DNA from: an uncultured Tidjanibacter sp.
GTDB taxonomy: Bacteria > Bacteroidota > Bacteroidia > Bacteroidales > Rikenellaceae
Direction: 5' to 3'
Assembly (NCBI GenBank): GCA_934663885.1
Contig: CAKUKW010000001.1
Location: forward strand, 1 to 35,691
Length of the DNA stretch: 35,691 bases
Position 1 is the stretch's first letter. Every line of letters begins with the position of its first letter. Of this stretch, positions 26,130 to 35,593 are shown in pieces. Both the position numbers and the translations under genes were made by a program. The notes beneath the pieces were generated by a model. That model saw only the letters and a list, made by a program, of their open reading frames with translations, was not told where the DNA came from and did no database searches.

Positions 26130-29100
26130 ATGAAGCTTTTCAAGAACTACGACTATTTCCGAAAGTACAATACGATACTGGGATGGGGAGTATTCCTCCT
26201 TGCCGCCGTCGTATATCTGATGACGATGGAGCCGACGGCCAGTATGTGGGACTGTCCCGAGTATATAGCCACGGCGTACAAGCTGCAGGTCATGCACCCT
26301 CCCGGAGCGCCGCTGTTTATGCTCCTGGCACGGTTCTTTACGATGTTCGCCTCCCCTGAAAAGGCGGCTATGATGGTCAACGCCATGTCGTGCATTGCCA
26401 GCGCCTTCACGATAATGTTCATCTTCTGGACAATTTCATGGATGGGCCGCAAGATTTACGGCGTGAAGGCGGGGGAAATGACCTTAACGCAAGTCTGGAC
26501 CATATTGGGAGCGTCACTCGTAGGAGCGGCATCCTGCATTTTTATGAATACATTCTGGTTTTCGGCGGTCGAGGCCGACACCTACGCACTCACTTCGACT
26601 CTCACCATGGGTGCCGTATGGGCCATGCTGAAATGGGACGAGCACGCCGACGAGCCGCACGGTAACCGGTGGCTGGTGTTGGTGGCGCTGATCATGGGTT
26701 TATCGATAGGCCTGCGTATAATAACACTGCTTACGATTCCCGCGCTGGCGTTCATTTATTACTTCCGCAAGACAGAAAAGGTAACATGGAAAGGTATCCT
26801 CAAAACGATACTTGCCGCCGCCGCAATACTTGTGGCCATAAACGTGATTATCATGCCGGGCGTAACCGGCGTAGGGGCTTTCATAGACAGGGCGCTCACG
26901 AACGGACTCGGATTCCCGATGAACCTGGGGCTTATCCTTTGGTTCGTGCTTCTGCTGGGTGCAACTATATTCGGAGTCTACTATACGCACAAAAAAGGTA
27001 AAGTGCTGCTAAACACGCTCATCGTGTGTTTCGGCGTTATACTGGTGGGGTACAGCACTTACGGCGCGCTCATCATACGCGCAAGCGCCAACCCGCCGAT
27101 GAACAGCAACAATCCAAACAACGCCTATTCCCTGCTTTACGTCCTCAACCGCGAGCAGTACGGAAGCCGTCCGTTGGTGTACGGGGAGCAATATCCCGCA
27201 CAACGGGCTATGCTGAGCTATAAAGAGACCCCGAAGTTTTACAAGGGAACGGACGGAAAATACAAGAAATCGTACAAAATCAGCGGATACGAATATCCCG
27301 ACGAATTCAAAGTTCTTTTCCCGCGTATGTGGTCAATGCTCGACTACCAGATCGAAGGTTACAAACAATGGGGCGAAGTTTCGGGTAAGAAGAAAATATA
27401 CTACAACGACCAGTTCATAGAGTATCCCACCGCCGGAGAAAATATGCGGTATTTCTTCAACTACCAGCTCAATTTCATGTACTGGCGCTATTTCCTGTGG
27501 AACTTCGTAGGACGACAGAGCGACAACCAGTCGACCGGCGAAATAACCGACGGCCAGTGGATGTCGGGCATCAAATTCATAGACGAATATTATCTCGGCC
27601 CCCAGGACGGGCTCCCGTCTGAGATGGAGAGAAACAAGGGCCGCAACAAATACTACTTCCTGCCGTTCATACTCGGCCTCATAGGACTTATTTACCAGTT
27701 GAACCGCGACCCGAAGAATTTCACCGTCGTGATGCTCAACTTCATAATGATGGGCGTGGCCGTGGTGGTCTATTTCAATACCGCACCCGGCGAGCCGCGC
27801 GAAAGGGATTATATCTATTCGGGCTCGTTCTATACTTTCTGTATATGGATCGGGCTGGGCGTAATGTGCGTGAAGAACTGGCTCGTTAAACTGTTCCGTA
27901 AGGACAACAAAATCATAGCTGTAGCGGCTACCGTGATTTGCGCCGGGGTTCCCGTGCTTATGGCTGCCCAGAACTGGGACGACCACGACCGCAGCCACCG
28001 ATACGTGGCGCGCGACATCGGATGGAACTATCTGCAGACATGCCTCCCCAATTCCATTATTATCGATTACGGCGACAACGACACGTTCCCGCTGTGGTAT
28101 AACCAGGAGGTCGAGGGGGTGCGCCCCGACGTAAGGGTGATGAACATGAGCTACCTGGCGGCCGGATGGTATGCGGAGGAGATGCTTTACAAGTTCAACG
28201 AATCGGATCCCGTGCCTTTCAGTTTGCCTCTGGACAAATATATGTATAAAAACGAGTTGTTATACGTGGAGGAGCTCGTGGAAAGCGCACCCATAGATGC
28301 CGTGATCGACTTCATCAAGAGCGACAGTCCCGTATCATACTTCACGGCCAGTGAAAATATTACGTTCGACTTTGTTCCAACGCGCAAAATCATAGTTCCG
28401 GTAAACAAGGAGAATGCCCTGGAATGCGGAATTGTTAAACCCGAGGATGCCCACCTTATGCTGGATACGATCGAGATTAATATAACCGGAGGAACTATAG
28501 ACCGCGGCGAGATGATGCTGCTCGACCTGCTTGCCAACTTCGACTGGAAGAGGCCGATCTATTTTACCGTCCCGAGGCAACTTATCAAAAAGCTGGGAAT
28601 GCTCGATTACATGCAGTTCGACGGTTACGCCTACAGGCTCGTCCCGATAAAGACCCCCGAGGATTACCTTTCCCTTGGCCGGATAGATGTGGATCTTCTT
28701 TACCACAACATGATGGAAGTATTCCGCTGGGGCAATGTTGCCGACCCGAGGGTGTATGTCGACGGATTTACGAAACACAGCTATAATGCGGCACAGGTAT
28801 GGGGCAGTTTCGCTCGCCTGGCTGACGGGCTGAGTGAAAGGGGCGATACTGTAAAGGCTGTCGGGGTACTCGATTACGGCCTGGAGCAGGTGCCTCCCGT
28901 GCAGTTGGACTGCAACATACATCTTCTTTCGATGATAAATTCGTATTACAGGGCCGGCGCTATGGAAAAGGGCGACAAACTGTTCAATTACTACCTCAAT
29001 GTCGCTATGGAATACATAGATTACTTCTCGCGTTTTCCCGAGAGCTGGGACGCTTCGCTGGGCATGAAAATGAGGGAAAACGTAATGGTCATGATGGAGC

Positions 29101-29228
29101 TTTCGGATATAGCCGTGTTCTACGGACGCGAAGAGCTCCAGAAAAAGATAACGGATTTCATATACGGCGAGGAAATACTGGCATGCCTGGGTTTAAACAA
29201 GAACCGGATGCTGGCAACGGCGGATTAA
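26130..29228 (+). CDS. DUF2723 family multi-pass membrane protein (GT-C-like, related to TMEM260)
   Basis: Large inner-membrane protein of 1032 residues. The frame is open from 25995, but the ATG at 26130 (MKLFKNYDYFRKYNTILGWGVFLL) matches the usual family start and lies after the promoter box. The N-terminal ~700 residues contain about a dozen membrane helices, with the family signature EPTASMWDCPEYIATAYKLQVMHPPGAPLF in the first extracytoplasmic loop. Its Asp and Glu resemble the acidic pair of GT-C glycosyltransferases. The C-terminal ~350 residues are soluble, include DYGDNDTFPLWYNQEVEGVRPDVRVMN and end in helical repeats. Human TMEM260, a DUF2723 protein, is a protein O-mannosyltransferase, so a role in envelope protein glycosylation is plausible but unproven. 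nth follows after 10 bases. Confidence 0.9.
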   Translation: MKLFKNYDYFRKYNTILGWGVFLLAAVVYLMTMEPTASMWDCPEYIATAYKLQVMHPPGAPLFMLLARFFTMFASPEKAAMMVNAMSCIASAFTIMFIFWTISWMGRKIYGVKAGEMTLTQVWTILGASLVGAASCIFMNTFWFSAVEADTYALTSTLTMGAVWAMLKWDEHADEPHGNRWLVLVALIMGLSIGLRIITLLTIPALAFIYYFRKTEKVTWKGILKTILAAAAILVAINVIIMPGVTGVGAFIDRALTNGLGFPMNLGLILWFVLLLGATIFGVYYTHKKGKVLLNTLIVCFGVILVGYSTYGALIIRASANPPMNSNNPNNAYSLLYVLNREQYGSRPLVYGEQYPAQRAMLSYKETPKFYKGTDGKYKKSYKISGYEYPDEFKVLFPRMWSMLDYQIEGYKQWGEVSGKKKIYYNDQFIEYPTAGENMRYFFNYQLNFMYWRYFLWNFVGRQSDNQSTGEITDGQWMSGIKFIDEYYLGPQDGLPSEMERNKGRNKYYFLPFILGLIGLIYQLNRDPKNFTVVMLNFIMMGVAVVVYFNTAPGEPRERDYIYSGSFYTFCIWIGLGVMCVKNWLVKLFRKDNKIIAVAATVICAGVPVLMAAQNWDDHDRSHRYVARDIGWNYLQTCLPNSIIIDYGDNDTFPLWYNQEVEGVRPDVRVMNMSYLAAGWYAEEMLYKFNESDPVPFSLPLDKYMYKNELLYVEELVESAPIDAVIDFIKSDSPVSYFTASENITFDFVPTRKIIVPVNKENALECGIVKPEDAHLMLDTIEINITGGTIDRGEMMLLDLLANFDWKRPIYFTVPRQLIKKLGMLDYMQFDGYAYRLVPIKTPEDYLSLGRIDVDLLYHNMMEVFRWGNVADPRVYVDGFTKHSYNAAQVWGSFARLADGLSERGDTVKAVGVLDYGLEQVPPVQLDCNIHLLSMINSYYRAGAMEKGDKLFNYYLNVAMEYIDYFSRFPESWDASLGMKMRENVMVMMELSDIAVFYGREELQKKITDFIYGEEILACLGLNKNRMLATAD

Positions 29229-29238
29229 GGATAATATT

Positions 29239-29877
29239 ATGACTACCAAGGAGAGGTATGCAGGGATAATAGGCTGGTTTTCGGAAAATGCAGGGCCGGC
29301 CGAAACAGAGCTTTCTTATGGCTCGCCGTACGAACTGCTCGTAGCCGTTATCCTTTCGGCCCAATGCACCGACAAAAGGGTCAATATGACGACGCCCGCC
29401 TTTTTCGAGCGCTTTCCCGAGCCCGGTGTTCTCGCTGCGGTCGAACCGGAAGACGTTTTTCCGTATATACGGAGCATCTCGTATCCCAACAATAAGGCTA
29501 AAAACCTCGTAGGTATGGCCCGCAAACTCATCGCTGAGTTCGGCGGTACCGTTCCGGACAATGTCGAGGATTTGCAGAAACTACCCGGGGTGGGCCGCAA
29601 GACCGCCAACGTCGTGGCCGCTGTGGTCTATGACAGGTATGTCATGCCGGTGGATACACACGTATTCAGGGTGGCCAACCGTACAGGCCTGGCCCGGAAA
29701 GCTACGACCCCCCTTGCGGTGGAAAAGCAATTGACAAAAAACATTCCGGCCGAATTGCTACCCAAAGCCCACCATTGGCTGATACTCCATGGCCGGTACG
29801 TCTGCACCGCACGCAATCCGCACTGCCCAGAGTGCGGGATACGCCCCTGGTGTGCATATAAAGATAAAACCGTTTAA
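29239..29877 (+). CDS. nth: Endonuclease III (DNA glycosylase/AP lyase)
   Basis: Base-excision repair enzyme removing oxidised pyrimidines. The 212 residues have the helix-hairpin-helix LPGVGRKTANVV with catalytic Lys121, the catalytic Asp139 in MPVDTHVFRVANR, and the four cysteines of the 4Fe-4S cluster, Cys189, 196, 199 and 205, with the exact C-x6-C-x2-C-x5-C spacing. It starts 10 bases after the DUF2723 stop and is probably on the same transcript. A strong terminator follows. Confidence 0.97.
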   Translation: MTTKERYAGIIGWFSENAGPAETELSYGSPYELLVAVILSAQCTDKRVNMTTPAFFERFPEPGVLAAVEPEDVFPYIRSISYPNNKAKNLVGMARKLIAEFGGTVPDNVEDLQKLPGVGRKTANVVAAVVYDRYVMPVDTHVFRVANRTGLARKATTPLAVEKQLTKNIPAELLPKAHHWLILHGRYVCTARNPHCPECGIRPWCAYKDKTV

Positions 29878-29889
29878 AACGGTATAAAT

Positions 29890-29936
29890 AAGGATCGCTC
29901 CGGAGGTAACTGTTCGGAGCGATCCTTTTTATTTTA
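29890..29936 (+). terminator. Intrinsic terminator of DUF2723-nth
   Basis: AAGGATCGCTCCG (29890-29902) pairs with CGGAGCGATCCTT (29915-29927), followed by a T-rich run (TTTTTATTTT). It lies 12 bases after the nth stop and about 80 bases from the convergent apt stop. Confidence 0.9.
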
Positions 29937-30015
29937 ACATCATATTCCGCGCTTCCCCGCCCATAAGGGAGATCCACCATTTTTACAATAAAGATTTTCC
30001 TGCGGCCAGTGCTTA

Positions 30016-30591
30016 TCAATATGATATAAGCACTTTTACGGGTGCTATTTTTTCCAGTCGCTCCTTTCCTTTAAGTTCGGAAATTTCCGCCAGGAAAACA
30101 AATTCCTTGACTTTTACCTGTAGTTTGCCTTCGGGGCCTTCGACCGTCATTCCGTTCAGGTGTTTCGCCATGCCTTCCGCGGTACCCCCGGTAGCCAGTA
30201 TGTCGTCGAATACGGTTATTTCTATGACGCCGCCTGCGGAGCGCGCGTGCTCAATGTCCGACACCCTGTAATAGAGGCTGTCGTCGCCGTATTCCTTTAT
30301 AATCGATACTTTCTTCAGGTCGTTCTCGGCGGCGGGGAGTTTCCCGTTCTTGCGGAAAGCGATAAAATTCTTGACCTTGCCCAGGAGCAACAGCGGCGCA
30401 CCGAAAAGGAATCCGCGCGCCTCGGGAGCGGCTATATTCGGCGACGATACGGCCTTATTCAATTCGTGTATCAGTGCGGTGAAAGTTTCCGAGTTACCGA
30501 GCACGGGCAGTACGTCGATAAAAATTATTCCTTTCTTGGGATAATCGTTATAGAACGTGATAAGTTCCTTAATTTTTTCTATTGTCGTCAT
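30016..30591 (-). CDS. apt: Adenine phosphoribosyltransferase
   Basis: Purine salvage: adenine plus PRPP to AMP. The 191 residues show the type I phosphoribosyltransferase pattern: YPKKGIIFIDVLPVL near the N-terminus (like the FPxPGIxFxDxxP motif of Apt), APEARGFLFGAPL, and the PRPP loop VFDDILATGGTAEGMAKHL. The length is a little above the ~170-180 of most Apt proteins, mainly from an insert near the GMTVEGPEGKLQVKVKE strand. It is convergent with nth and follows the S46 peptidase region, with its own promoter box. Confidence 0.88.
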   Translation of the reverse strand: MTTIEKIKELITFYNDYPKKGIIFIDVLPVLGNSETFTALIHELNKAVSSPNIAAPEARGFLFGAPLLLLGKVKNFIAFRKNGKLPAAENDLKKVSIIKEYGDDSLYYRVSDIEHARSAGGVIEITVFDDILATGGTAEGMAKHLNGMTVEGPEGKLQVKVKEFVFLAEISELKGKERLEKIAPVKVLISY

Positions 30592-30679
30592 TATGGCCTC
30601 TTGTTAATTTTCACACCGAAACCCCGAAAAACATTTTTTCTTACTTGGTTTTCCGGAGAATACGGTATCTGTAGCAGTT

Positions 30680-30687
30680 CAAAGATA
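30680..30687 (-). promoter_or_regulatory. Predicted promoter (-7 box) of apt
   Basis: TATCTTTG on the minus strand matches TAnnTTTG exactly, about 90 bases before the apt ATG and after the terminator that ends the S46 peptidase transcript. The -33 element is not clear. Confidence 0.55.
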
Positions 30688-30719
30688 GTGATTTTTTACA
30701 AAAAACGGTTTTGCATATA

Positions 30720-30747
30720 AAAGGCCGCGTAATTTAACGCGGCCTTT
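30720..30747 (-). terminator. Intrinsic terminator of the S46 peptidase gene
   Basis: AAAGGCCGCGT (30720-30730) pairs with ACGCGGCCTTT (30737-30747) around AATTTA. On the minus strand it ends in TTTTATATG. It lies 28 bases after the peptidase stop. Confidence 0.88.
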
Positions 30748-30775
30748 ATAATTATGCCTTTGCAATCTGCAAGAA

Positions 30776-32941
30776 TTACCAGACTATGGTCATTTCGTCG
30801 AGCAGGTGGCCAGCTCCGGCAAACTTATCGATTGTCCAGAGGACATAGCGTACGTCGACGTTGATGCAGCGCTGCAACTCGGGTTCGAACACTATGTCAC
30901 CGCTCATGGCTTCCCAGTTGCCGTCGAATGCGAGGCCGATCAATTCGCCGCGGCCGTTAAGTACCGGACTTCCGGAGTTGCCGCCTGTAATGTCGTTGGT
31001 CGAAATGAAGCAGGTATTGAGGTGACCTTTGGCTCCGTTCTTTATCTCTTTCTTCGTAAGACCGGTGTAATCGGCGTAGCGGCCGTAGTCGCCCGTCTCG
31101 TAGAGTTGCTTGAGCTTGTCGGGAACGGTGAATTCGAGTGGGTTGGAAGTATCTTCCTTCTCGATAACGCCTTTGAGGGTGGTATAATAGCTGTAATCGA
31201 CCGCGTCAGCGGGAGAGTAAGGCTCGATTGTACCGTAAGTAAGTCGCATCGTGAAATTCGCATCGGGATAATATTTCGCGTCGGGGTTCATTTCGAGGAG
31301 TCCGGCGACATAAAGCCTGTGGCCTTCGTCGAATTTAACGTCGGCGTCACTCCTGCTGTCGAACAATCCATAATATTTCTCAACGGTGGAGCTGTAGATA
31401 GGCATCGCCGGATCGGCGGCCATCTTTTCAGCGTCGAAATCGGCCAGGAAAGCGTCGAAAGATTCCTTTGTAGCAAATACAGAGTTATCGAATACCCAAT
31501 CCACATACCGGTTCACATCGCCTCCGAATTTTCCAATTACATCCGTATTGATGAACTCCGGGTATACATCGGCTGGAAGCATTTCCATAGCTATCTCGAG
31601 CATACGTTTGGCGACCTTACGTTCGGTGGGCTCGTTGTAATTCTTGTAGAGGTTATCCGAAATGCGCTCCAACTGCTCGGGCGTCATTTCGTCAATTTTT
31701 GCGAGGCCTCTCGAAGCTGAAGCCGCTATACGGGCTATTTCGAACGGCGTCAGTATGGTTTCGGCGAGGATCTGAGCGTGGCCGGTCACAGCAGCGCCTT
31801 CGGCGGATTCGGCAATAAGCGGAAGCGCGGTGGCGTAGCGGGCACGCGAAGGATCGGCAGTGGCCCATGCCTGGAACGCTCGCTCCTCGGCCTCCTTCTT
31901 ATCCCTGATTTTGAGCTTCTTAAGTGCTTTACTCATACCTATCGAATTCTTCCAGTAGTTAGAAGAACCGGCGTACTTGCTTGCATACTGAATGCGTACC
32001 TTTTCGCTCGCTTCCATATCTTTCCAGATGATATCCTGCCTTTCTCCGCGGATAAAAATGCGGTTGGGGGCCGATATATCGAGGAATTCGTCTATTTCAT
32101 AGGTAGTCATGTAGCGTTGTGTCGAACCGGGGAAGCCCATTACCATGGCAAAGTCGCCTTCCTTGTAACCCTGCGCCGATATTTTAAGGTGTTTCGGAGT
32201 GCTGTAAGGCACGTTGTCGGGAGAGTAAGCAGCGGGAGAACCGTCAGGAGCCGAATAAACCCTGAATATTGAGAAGTCACCGGTATGGCGCGGCCACATC
32301 CAGTTGTCGGTGTCGCCGCCATATTTACCTATCGACGAGGGTGGGGTACCCACGAGGCGCACGTCGCGGAAAATTTCCGAAACGATGGCGAAAAACTCGT
32401 TGCCGCCGAAGAAAGACTCCACACGGGCGGTTTTGCCGGGGTTCTGCTCCCTGAGCAGCGCGTTGTAAGCCTTTACGTTATTTGCTATAATTTCGTTCCT
32501 CTGCTGCTCCGTATAATTCTCAGGAATATCTTTCACTATCTCGGCGGTAATATTCTCCATCGAGCGGATAAAAGTTATGGATAGGCCCGGCGCGGGAATT
32601 TCTTCGGCCCTGTTCATAGCCCAGAACCCGTCGTTAAGGTAGTCATGCTCAACGCTCGAAAGAGCCTGTATGGAGCCGTAGCCGCAGTGGTGGTTCGTGA
32701 AAATAAGTCCGTCCGGAGAAACGATCTCACCGGTACAGCCGCCGCCGAAAATAACGATGGCATCCATAAGCGAAGATCCGTTCGGATTGTAAATGTCGGT
32801 AGCGGAAAGTTTAAGTCCATTCGCTTTCATATCCGCGTAATTAATCTTCTGGAGGTAGGGCAGCAGCCACATTCCCTCATCGGCCCTGGCGGTAAGGCCC
32901 AGCGTCAGCACCGCCAGCAGAGCGATAAAAAATCTTTTCAT
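30776..32941 (-). CDS. S46 family dipeptidyl-peptidase, predicted DPP7 type
   Basis: Secreted serine exopeptidase that releases dipeptides from oligopeptide N-termini in the periplasm, feeding amino-acid use in asaccharolytic or mixed Bacteroidota. The 721 residues carry a signal peptide (MKRFFIALLAVLTLGLTARA) and a mature N-terminus DEGMWLLPYLQKIN typical of S46. The triad is visible: His85 in FTNHHCGYG, Asp in DTDNWMWPRHTGDFSIFR, and Ser656 in TGGNSGSPV. Eighteen residues after the Ser is Gly (AFDGNWEAMSGD). In the family, Gly at this place goes with DPP7 (hydrophobic P1), while Arg marks DPP11 (Asp/Glu P1). It is a single-gene unit with its own terminator. Confidence 0.95.
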   Translation of the reverse strand: MKRFFIALLAVLTLGLTARADEGMWLLPYLQKINYADMKANGLKLSATDIYNPNGSSLMDAIVIFGGGCTGEIVSPDGLIFTNHHCGYGSIQALSSVEHDYLNDGFWAMNRAEEIPAPGLSITFIRSMENITAEIVKDIPENYTEQQRNEIIANNVKAYNALLREQNPGKTARVESFFGGNEFFAIVSEIFRDVRLVGTPPSSIGKYGGDTDNWMWPRHTGDFSIFRVYSAPDGSPAAYSPDNVPYSTPKHLKISAQGYKEGDFAMVMGFPGSTQRYMTTYEIDEFLDISAPNRIFIRGERQDIIWKDMEASEKVRIQYASKYAGSSNYWKNSIGMSKALKKLKIRDKKEAEERAFQAWATADPSRARYATALPLIAESAEGAAVTGHAQILAETILTPFEIARIAASASRGLAKIDEMTPEQLERISDNLYKNYNEPTERKVAKRMLEIAMEMLPADVYPEFINTDVIGKFGGDVNRYVDWVFDNSVFATKESFDAFLADFDAEKMAADPAMPIYSSTVEKYYGLFDSRSDADVKFDEGHRLYVAGLLEMNPDAKYYPDANFTMRLTYGTIEPYSPADAVDYSYYTTLKGVIEKEDTSNPLEFTVPDKLKQLYETGDYGRYADYTGLTKKEIKNGAKGHLNTCFISTNDITGGNSGSPVLNGRGELIGLAFDGNWEAMSGDIVFEPELQRCINVDVRYVLWTIDKFAGAGHLLDEMTIVW

Positions 32942-33168
32942 TTCAGTTTGTGTTTGTTATTAAAATTGTATATCGAATATCAGAATTTACTTAAACTTTG
33001 GAGATATGTAATAATATGTAAAAATATCCGCAACGAAAATAGTAAAAATATTGCGATTAATTGCGCCTGCCGTCTTCCGTTTATTTATTTATAGTATCGA
33101 GCCGTTTAGATTATAGTCCGGACATATTAAAAACATATCCCGTCGCGGTTCGTTTTCCGGGAAAACAA

Positions 33169-33200
33169 TACTGCCCGCCGTTCTTTTCCGGCGGGCAGTA
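33169..33200 (-). terminator. Intrinsic terminator of the GH20 gene
   Basis: TACTGCCCGCCG (33169-33180) pairs with CGGCGGGCAGTA (33189-33200). On the minus strand a TTGTTTTCCC stretch follows. It lies 34 bases after the hexosaminidase stop. The rest of the gap to the S46 gene (32942-33168) is AT-rich; I see no clear promoter there. Confidence 0.85.
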
Positions 33201-33233
33201 ATCAGGGATGGTGATTACGGGCAATAAATCAGG

Positions 33234-35537
33234 TTAATGCCTGAACCATCCTTTGTCGTCGAGGCTGATTTTTTCGCCGTTACCGTCGATTATACCCATC
33301 TGCAGTGTGCCGCCGTTATAATCCCAGTAGCGGGCATGTATTTTATGGAATCCCTGGCGGAGTGCTTTCTGGCCGATTATCTCGCGGGGCGAATGGGCGC
33401 CGTCATTATCTATCACCAGTTCATCGTCTATCATAAGAATACTTCCGTCATCCGAATTAAGCCAGAAGGTATATATCCCATCCCCGGGAATATCTATGAA
33501 ACCGTCGATCACCAGTCCGATATTCCCTCGCACGCCTTCCGGTATGCGAATGCCGTCGGTAATGTATTCTCCTTTCAGGGACGCTTTGCCTATACCCGCG
33601 CAGTCGCTGCCGCGGTAATCGTACCATTTGACTTTTAATCCTTCCGCGGGCGCCTGCTCGAAATCGAGCGAGGGGATGTATTCGCTCCTGACGAACCGGT
33701 AGCGCGTCACGTCGCCCGGCCGGCCGTCGTGGCGGAAAAGCCTAATTGACAGGTCGGTAGTCTCGGCGAGCTTCATCGGGGAAACGAACACCGGCGACGA
33801 CGCACCGGGGATCGTCCCGTCCGTAGTATACCTCAGCGTTACGTTATCCATGGGATAGTCAATAGACACCTCCGTCGCCTCGACAAAGGCGTTGACGTCG
33901 TAATATCCTTCTATAGCCGGAAGTCTGTAATTCATTCCGAAAGCCTCCAGGCGGGCGTAGTTCTTCATGACACGCCGGTTGAAATCCTCCTCGTCCTTGT
34001 TCTCCGGCATCGTCCACGCGGCCTCACTCACGGCGAAAACCCGCGGGAAATACTGGTAGCCCACACGTTCCCACGAAGGCACCCATTCCGTCCAGAGGTT
34101 ACCCTGGATGCCGAGCACATATTTTTTCTGCTCTTCGGTCATCTGCAGGCGCTCCTGGTAGGGATCGAAATTATAAATATTCGTCACAGCGTATTTCCCT
34201 TCCGCGTAATCGAGGTAAAACTCCGTGTTTGGGCACATCACTACATGATTGCCCTGCGACACGGCCTTGCACACATTCTTCGGGGCCCAATTGCGCCACC
34301 ACATTACGGCGGCCGTAGGCGAAAGGGTGCCGTCGGCTATCTCGTCCCAGCCCAGCAGCATGCGCCCGTTCTCGTTGAAGAACGCCTCCATTTCACGCAC
34401 AAACCAGGCCTGGAGCTCGACCTCGCCGTCGAGTTTCTCGTCCCTTATCCGTTTCTGGCAATGGGGGCACTTCTTCCAGTTGTCCTTCTCCACCTCGTCG
34501 GCGCCCAAATGGACGTATTTATATGGAAAAAGCTCGAAAATTTCGGCGTACACGTCTTTGCAGAACTCCAGCGTCGTATTCTTTCCGGGACACAGCGGCG
34601 ATGAGAACGTATGGCCCCAGTCCGGTTTGCCGAAACATGAAAGGTACGGGAAATTGTCTATGGCGCGCTGGCTGTGGCCGGGCATATCAAGCTCGGGAAT
34701 CACGTCGATACCAAGACGCGCGGCATAAGCCACCACCTCACGTATCTCTTCTTGTGAGTAATATCCGCCGTAAAGCGTTTTACCGTTTTCCTCACGCAGG
34801 TGTTTTTCGGGTAACAGCATATCGGGGTTGCCGTCCCTCCCGGCTATGCGCAGGCAACTCCGATCCTGGCTGTTGAATTCCCGCCAGCCCCCTTTCCCGG
34901 TCAGTTCCGGATATTTCTTTATTTCCACGCGCCATCCCTGATCGTCAGTGAGGTGCCAGTGGAACTTATTAAACTTGTAGAAAGACATTATGTCGAGAAG
35001 CCTCATAACTTCTTCCTTGTCAAAAAAGTGCCGCGCCACGTCGAGGTGCAGGCCGCGCCACTCGAAGCGCGGAAAATCGTTTATCACCAGTGCAGGAATA
35101 GTGCACGGCCCTTCGGGTTGTTCTTCTTCGTCAATAACGGGCGGAAGCAAATGCCTCAGTGAGGAGACGGCGTTTATTATACCCGCCACTCCGCCCGCGG
35201 TCATAGTTATCACCTTTTTACCGACCGACAGGGTATAACTCCCGTCGTCGGGGCGGTCGTCCACATTGAAGATGATATCCCCCTTTGTGTCGTTTGTGAA
35301 GAGCACCGTCTTGACCTGCAAGGGTATTTGGAGCGTAAGGTAATTAACTGCCGAAAGAACGGATATATCCGGTACAGCTATTGTCAACTCTTCCGGAAAT
35401 GTAAAGCTGCCGCGGTGCATTTCCATCTGCTGCGGTGCAGGGATGATGGCGGGGGCTTCGCCTGCGGTTCCCGCACATCCGGTGGCCAGCACGACGAGCG
35501 TCCAGGCACAAAATACTGAGTAGATAATCTTCTTCAT
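33234..35537 (-). CDS. GH20 beta-N-acetylhexosaminidase lipoprotein with PA14 domain
   Basis: Exo-hydrolase that removes terminal beta-linked GlcNAc or GalNAc, for example from host mucin glycans or chitin oligomers. The 767 residues begin with a lipoprotein signal (LATGC, Cys21). Domains in order: a GH20b-type domain (~30-155); the GH20 catalytic barrel (~155-500) with FHWHLTDDQGWR and the catalytic Asp347-Glu348 in HLGADEVEKDNW; a small Ig-like chitobiase C-terminal domain (~560-625, with LRYTTDGTIPGASSPVF); and a PA14-like domain (~635-765) with YTFWLNSDDGSILMIDDELVIDNDG. It is a single gene with its own promoter box and terminator. An outer-surface or periplasmic position is likely. Confidence 0.95.
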   Translation of the reverse strand: MKKIIYSVFCAWTLVVLATGCAGTAGEAPAIIPAPQQMEMHRGSFTFPEELTIAVPDISVLSAVNYLTLQIPLQVKTVLFTNDTKGDIIFNVDDRPDDGSYTLSVGKKVITMTAGGVAGIINAVSSLRHLLPPVIDEEEQPEGPCTIPALVINDFPRFEWRGLHLDVARHFFDKEEVMRLLDIMSFYKFNKFHWHLTDDQGWRVEIKKYPELTGKGGWREFNSQDRSCLRIAGRDGNPDMLLPEKHLREENGKTLYGGYYSQEEIREVVAYAARLGIDVIPELDMPGHSQRAIDNFPYLSCFGKPDWGHTFSSPLCPGKNTTLEFCKDVYAEIFELFPYKYVHLGADEVEKDNWKKCPHCQKRIRDEKLDGEVELQAWFVREMEAFFNENGRMLLGWDEIADGTLSPTAAVMWWRNWAPKNVCKAVSQGNHVVMCPNTEFYLDYAEGKYAVTNIYNFDPYQERLQMTEEQKKYVLGIQGNLWTEWVPSWERVGYQYFPRVFAVSEAAWTMPENKDEEDFNRRVMKNYARLEAFGMNYRLPAIEGYYDVNAFVEATEVSIDYPMDNVTLRYTTDGTIPGASSPVFVSPMKLAETTDLSIRLFRHDGRPGDVTRYRFVRSEYIPSLDFEQAPAEGLKVKWYDYRGSDCAGIGKASLKGEYITDGIRIPEGVRGNIGLVIDGFIDIPGDGIYTFWLNSDDGSILMIDDELVIDNDGAHSPREIIGQKALRQGFHKIHARYWDYNGGTLQMGIIDGNGEKISLDDKGWFRH

Positions 35538-35585
35538 GTTATATATTTTTTGATATATGTCCGCAGAAAACAGGTTTTACGGAAA

Positions 35586-35593
35586 CAAATATA
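35586..35593 (-). promoter_or_regulatory. Predicted promoter (-7 box) of the GH20 gene
   Basis: TATATTTG on the minus strand matches TAnnTTTG exactly, about 50 bases before the hexosaminidase ATG. The -33 region has no clear TTTG. Confidence 0.55.
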
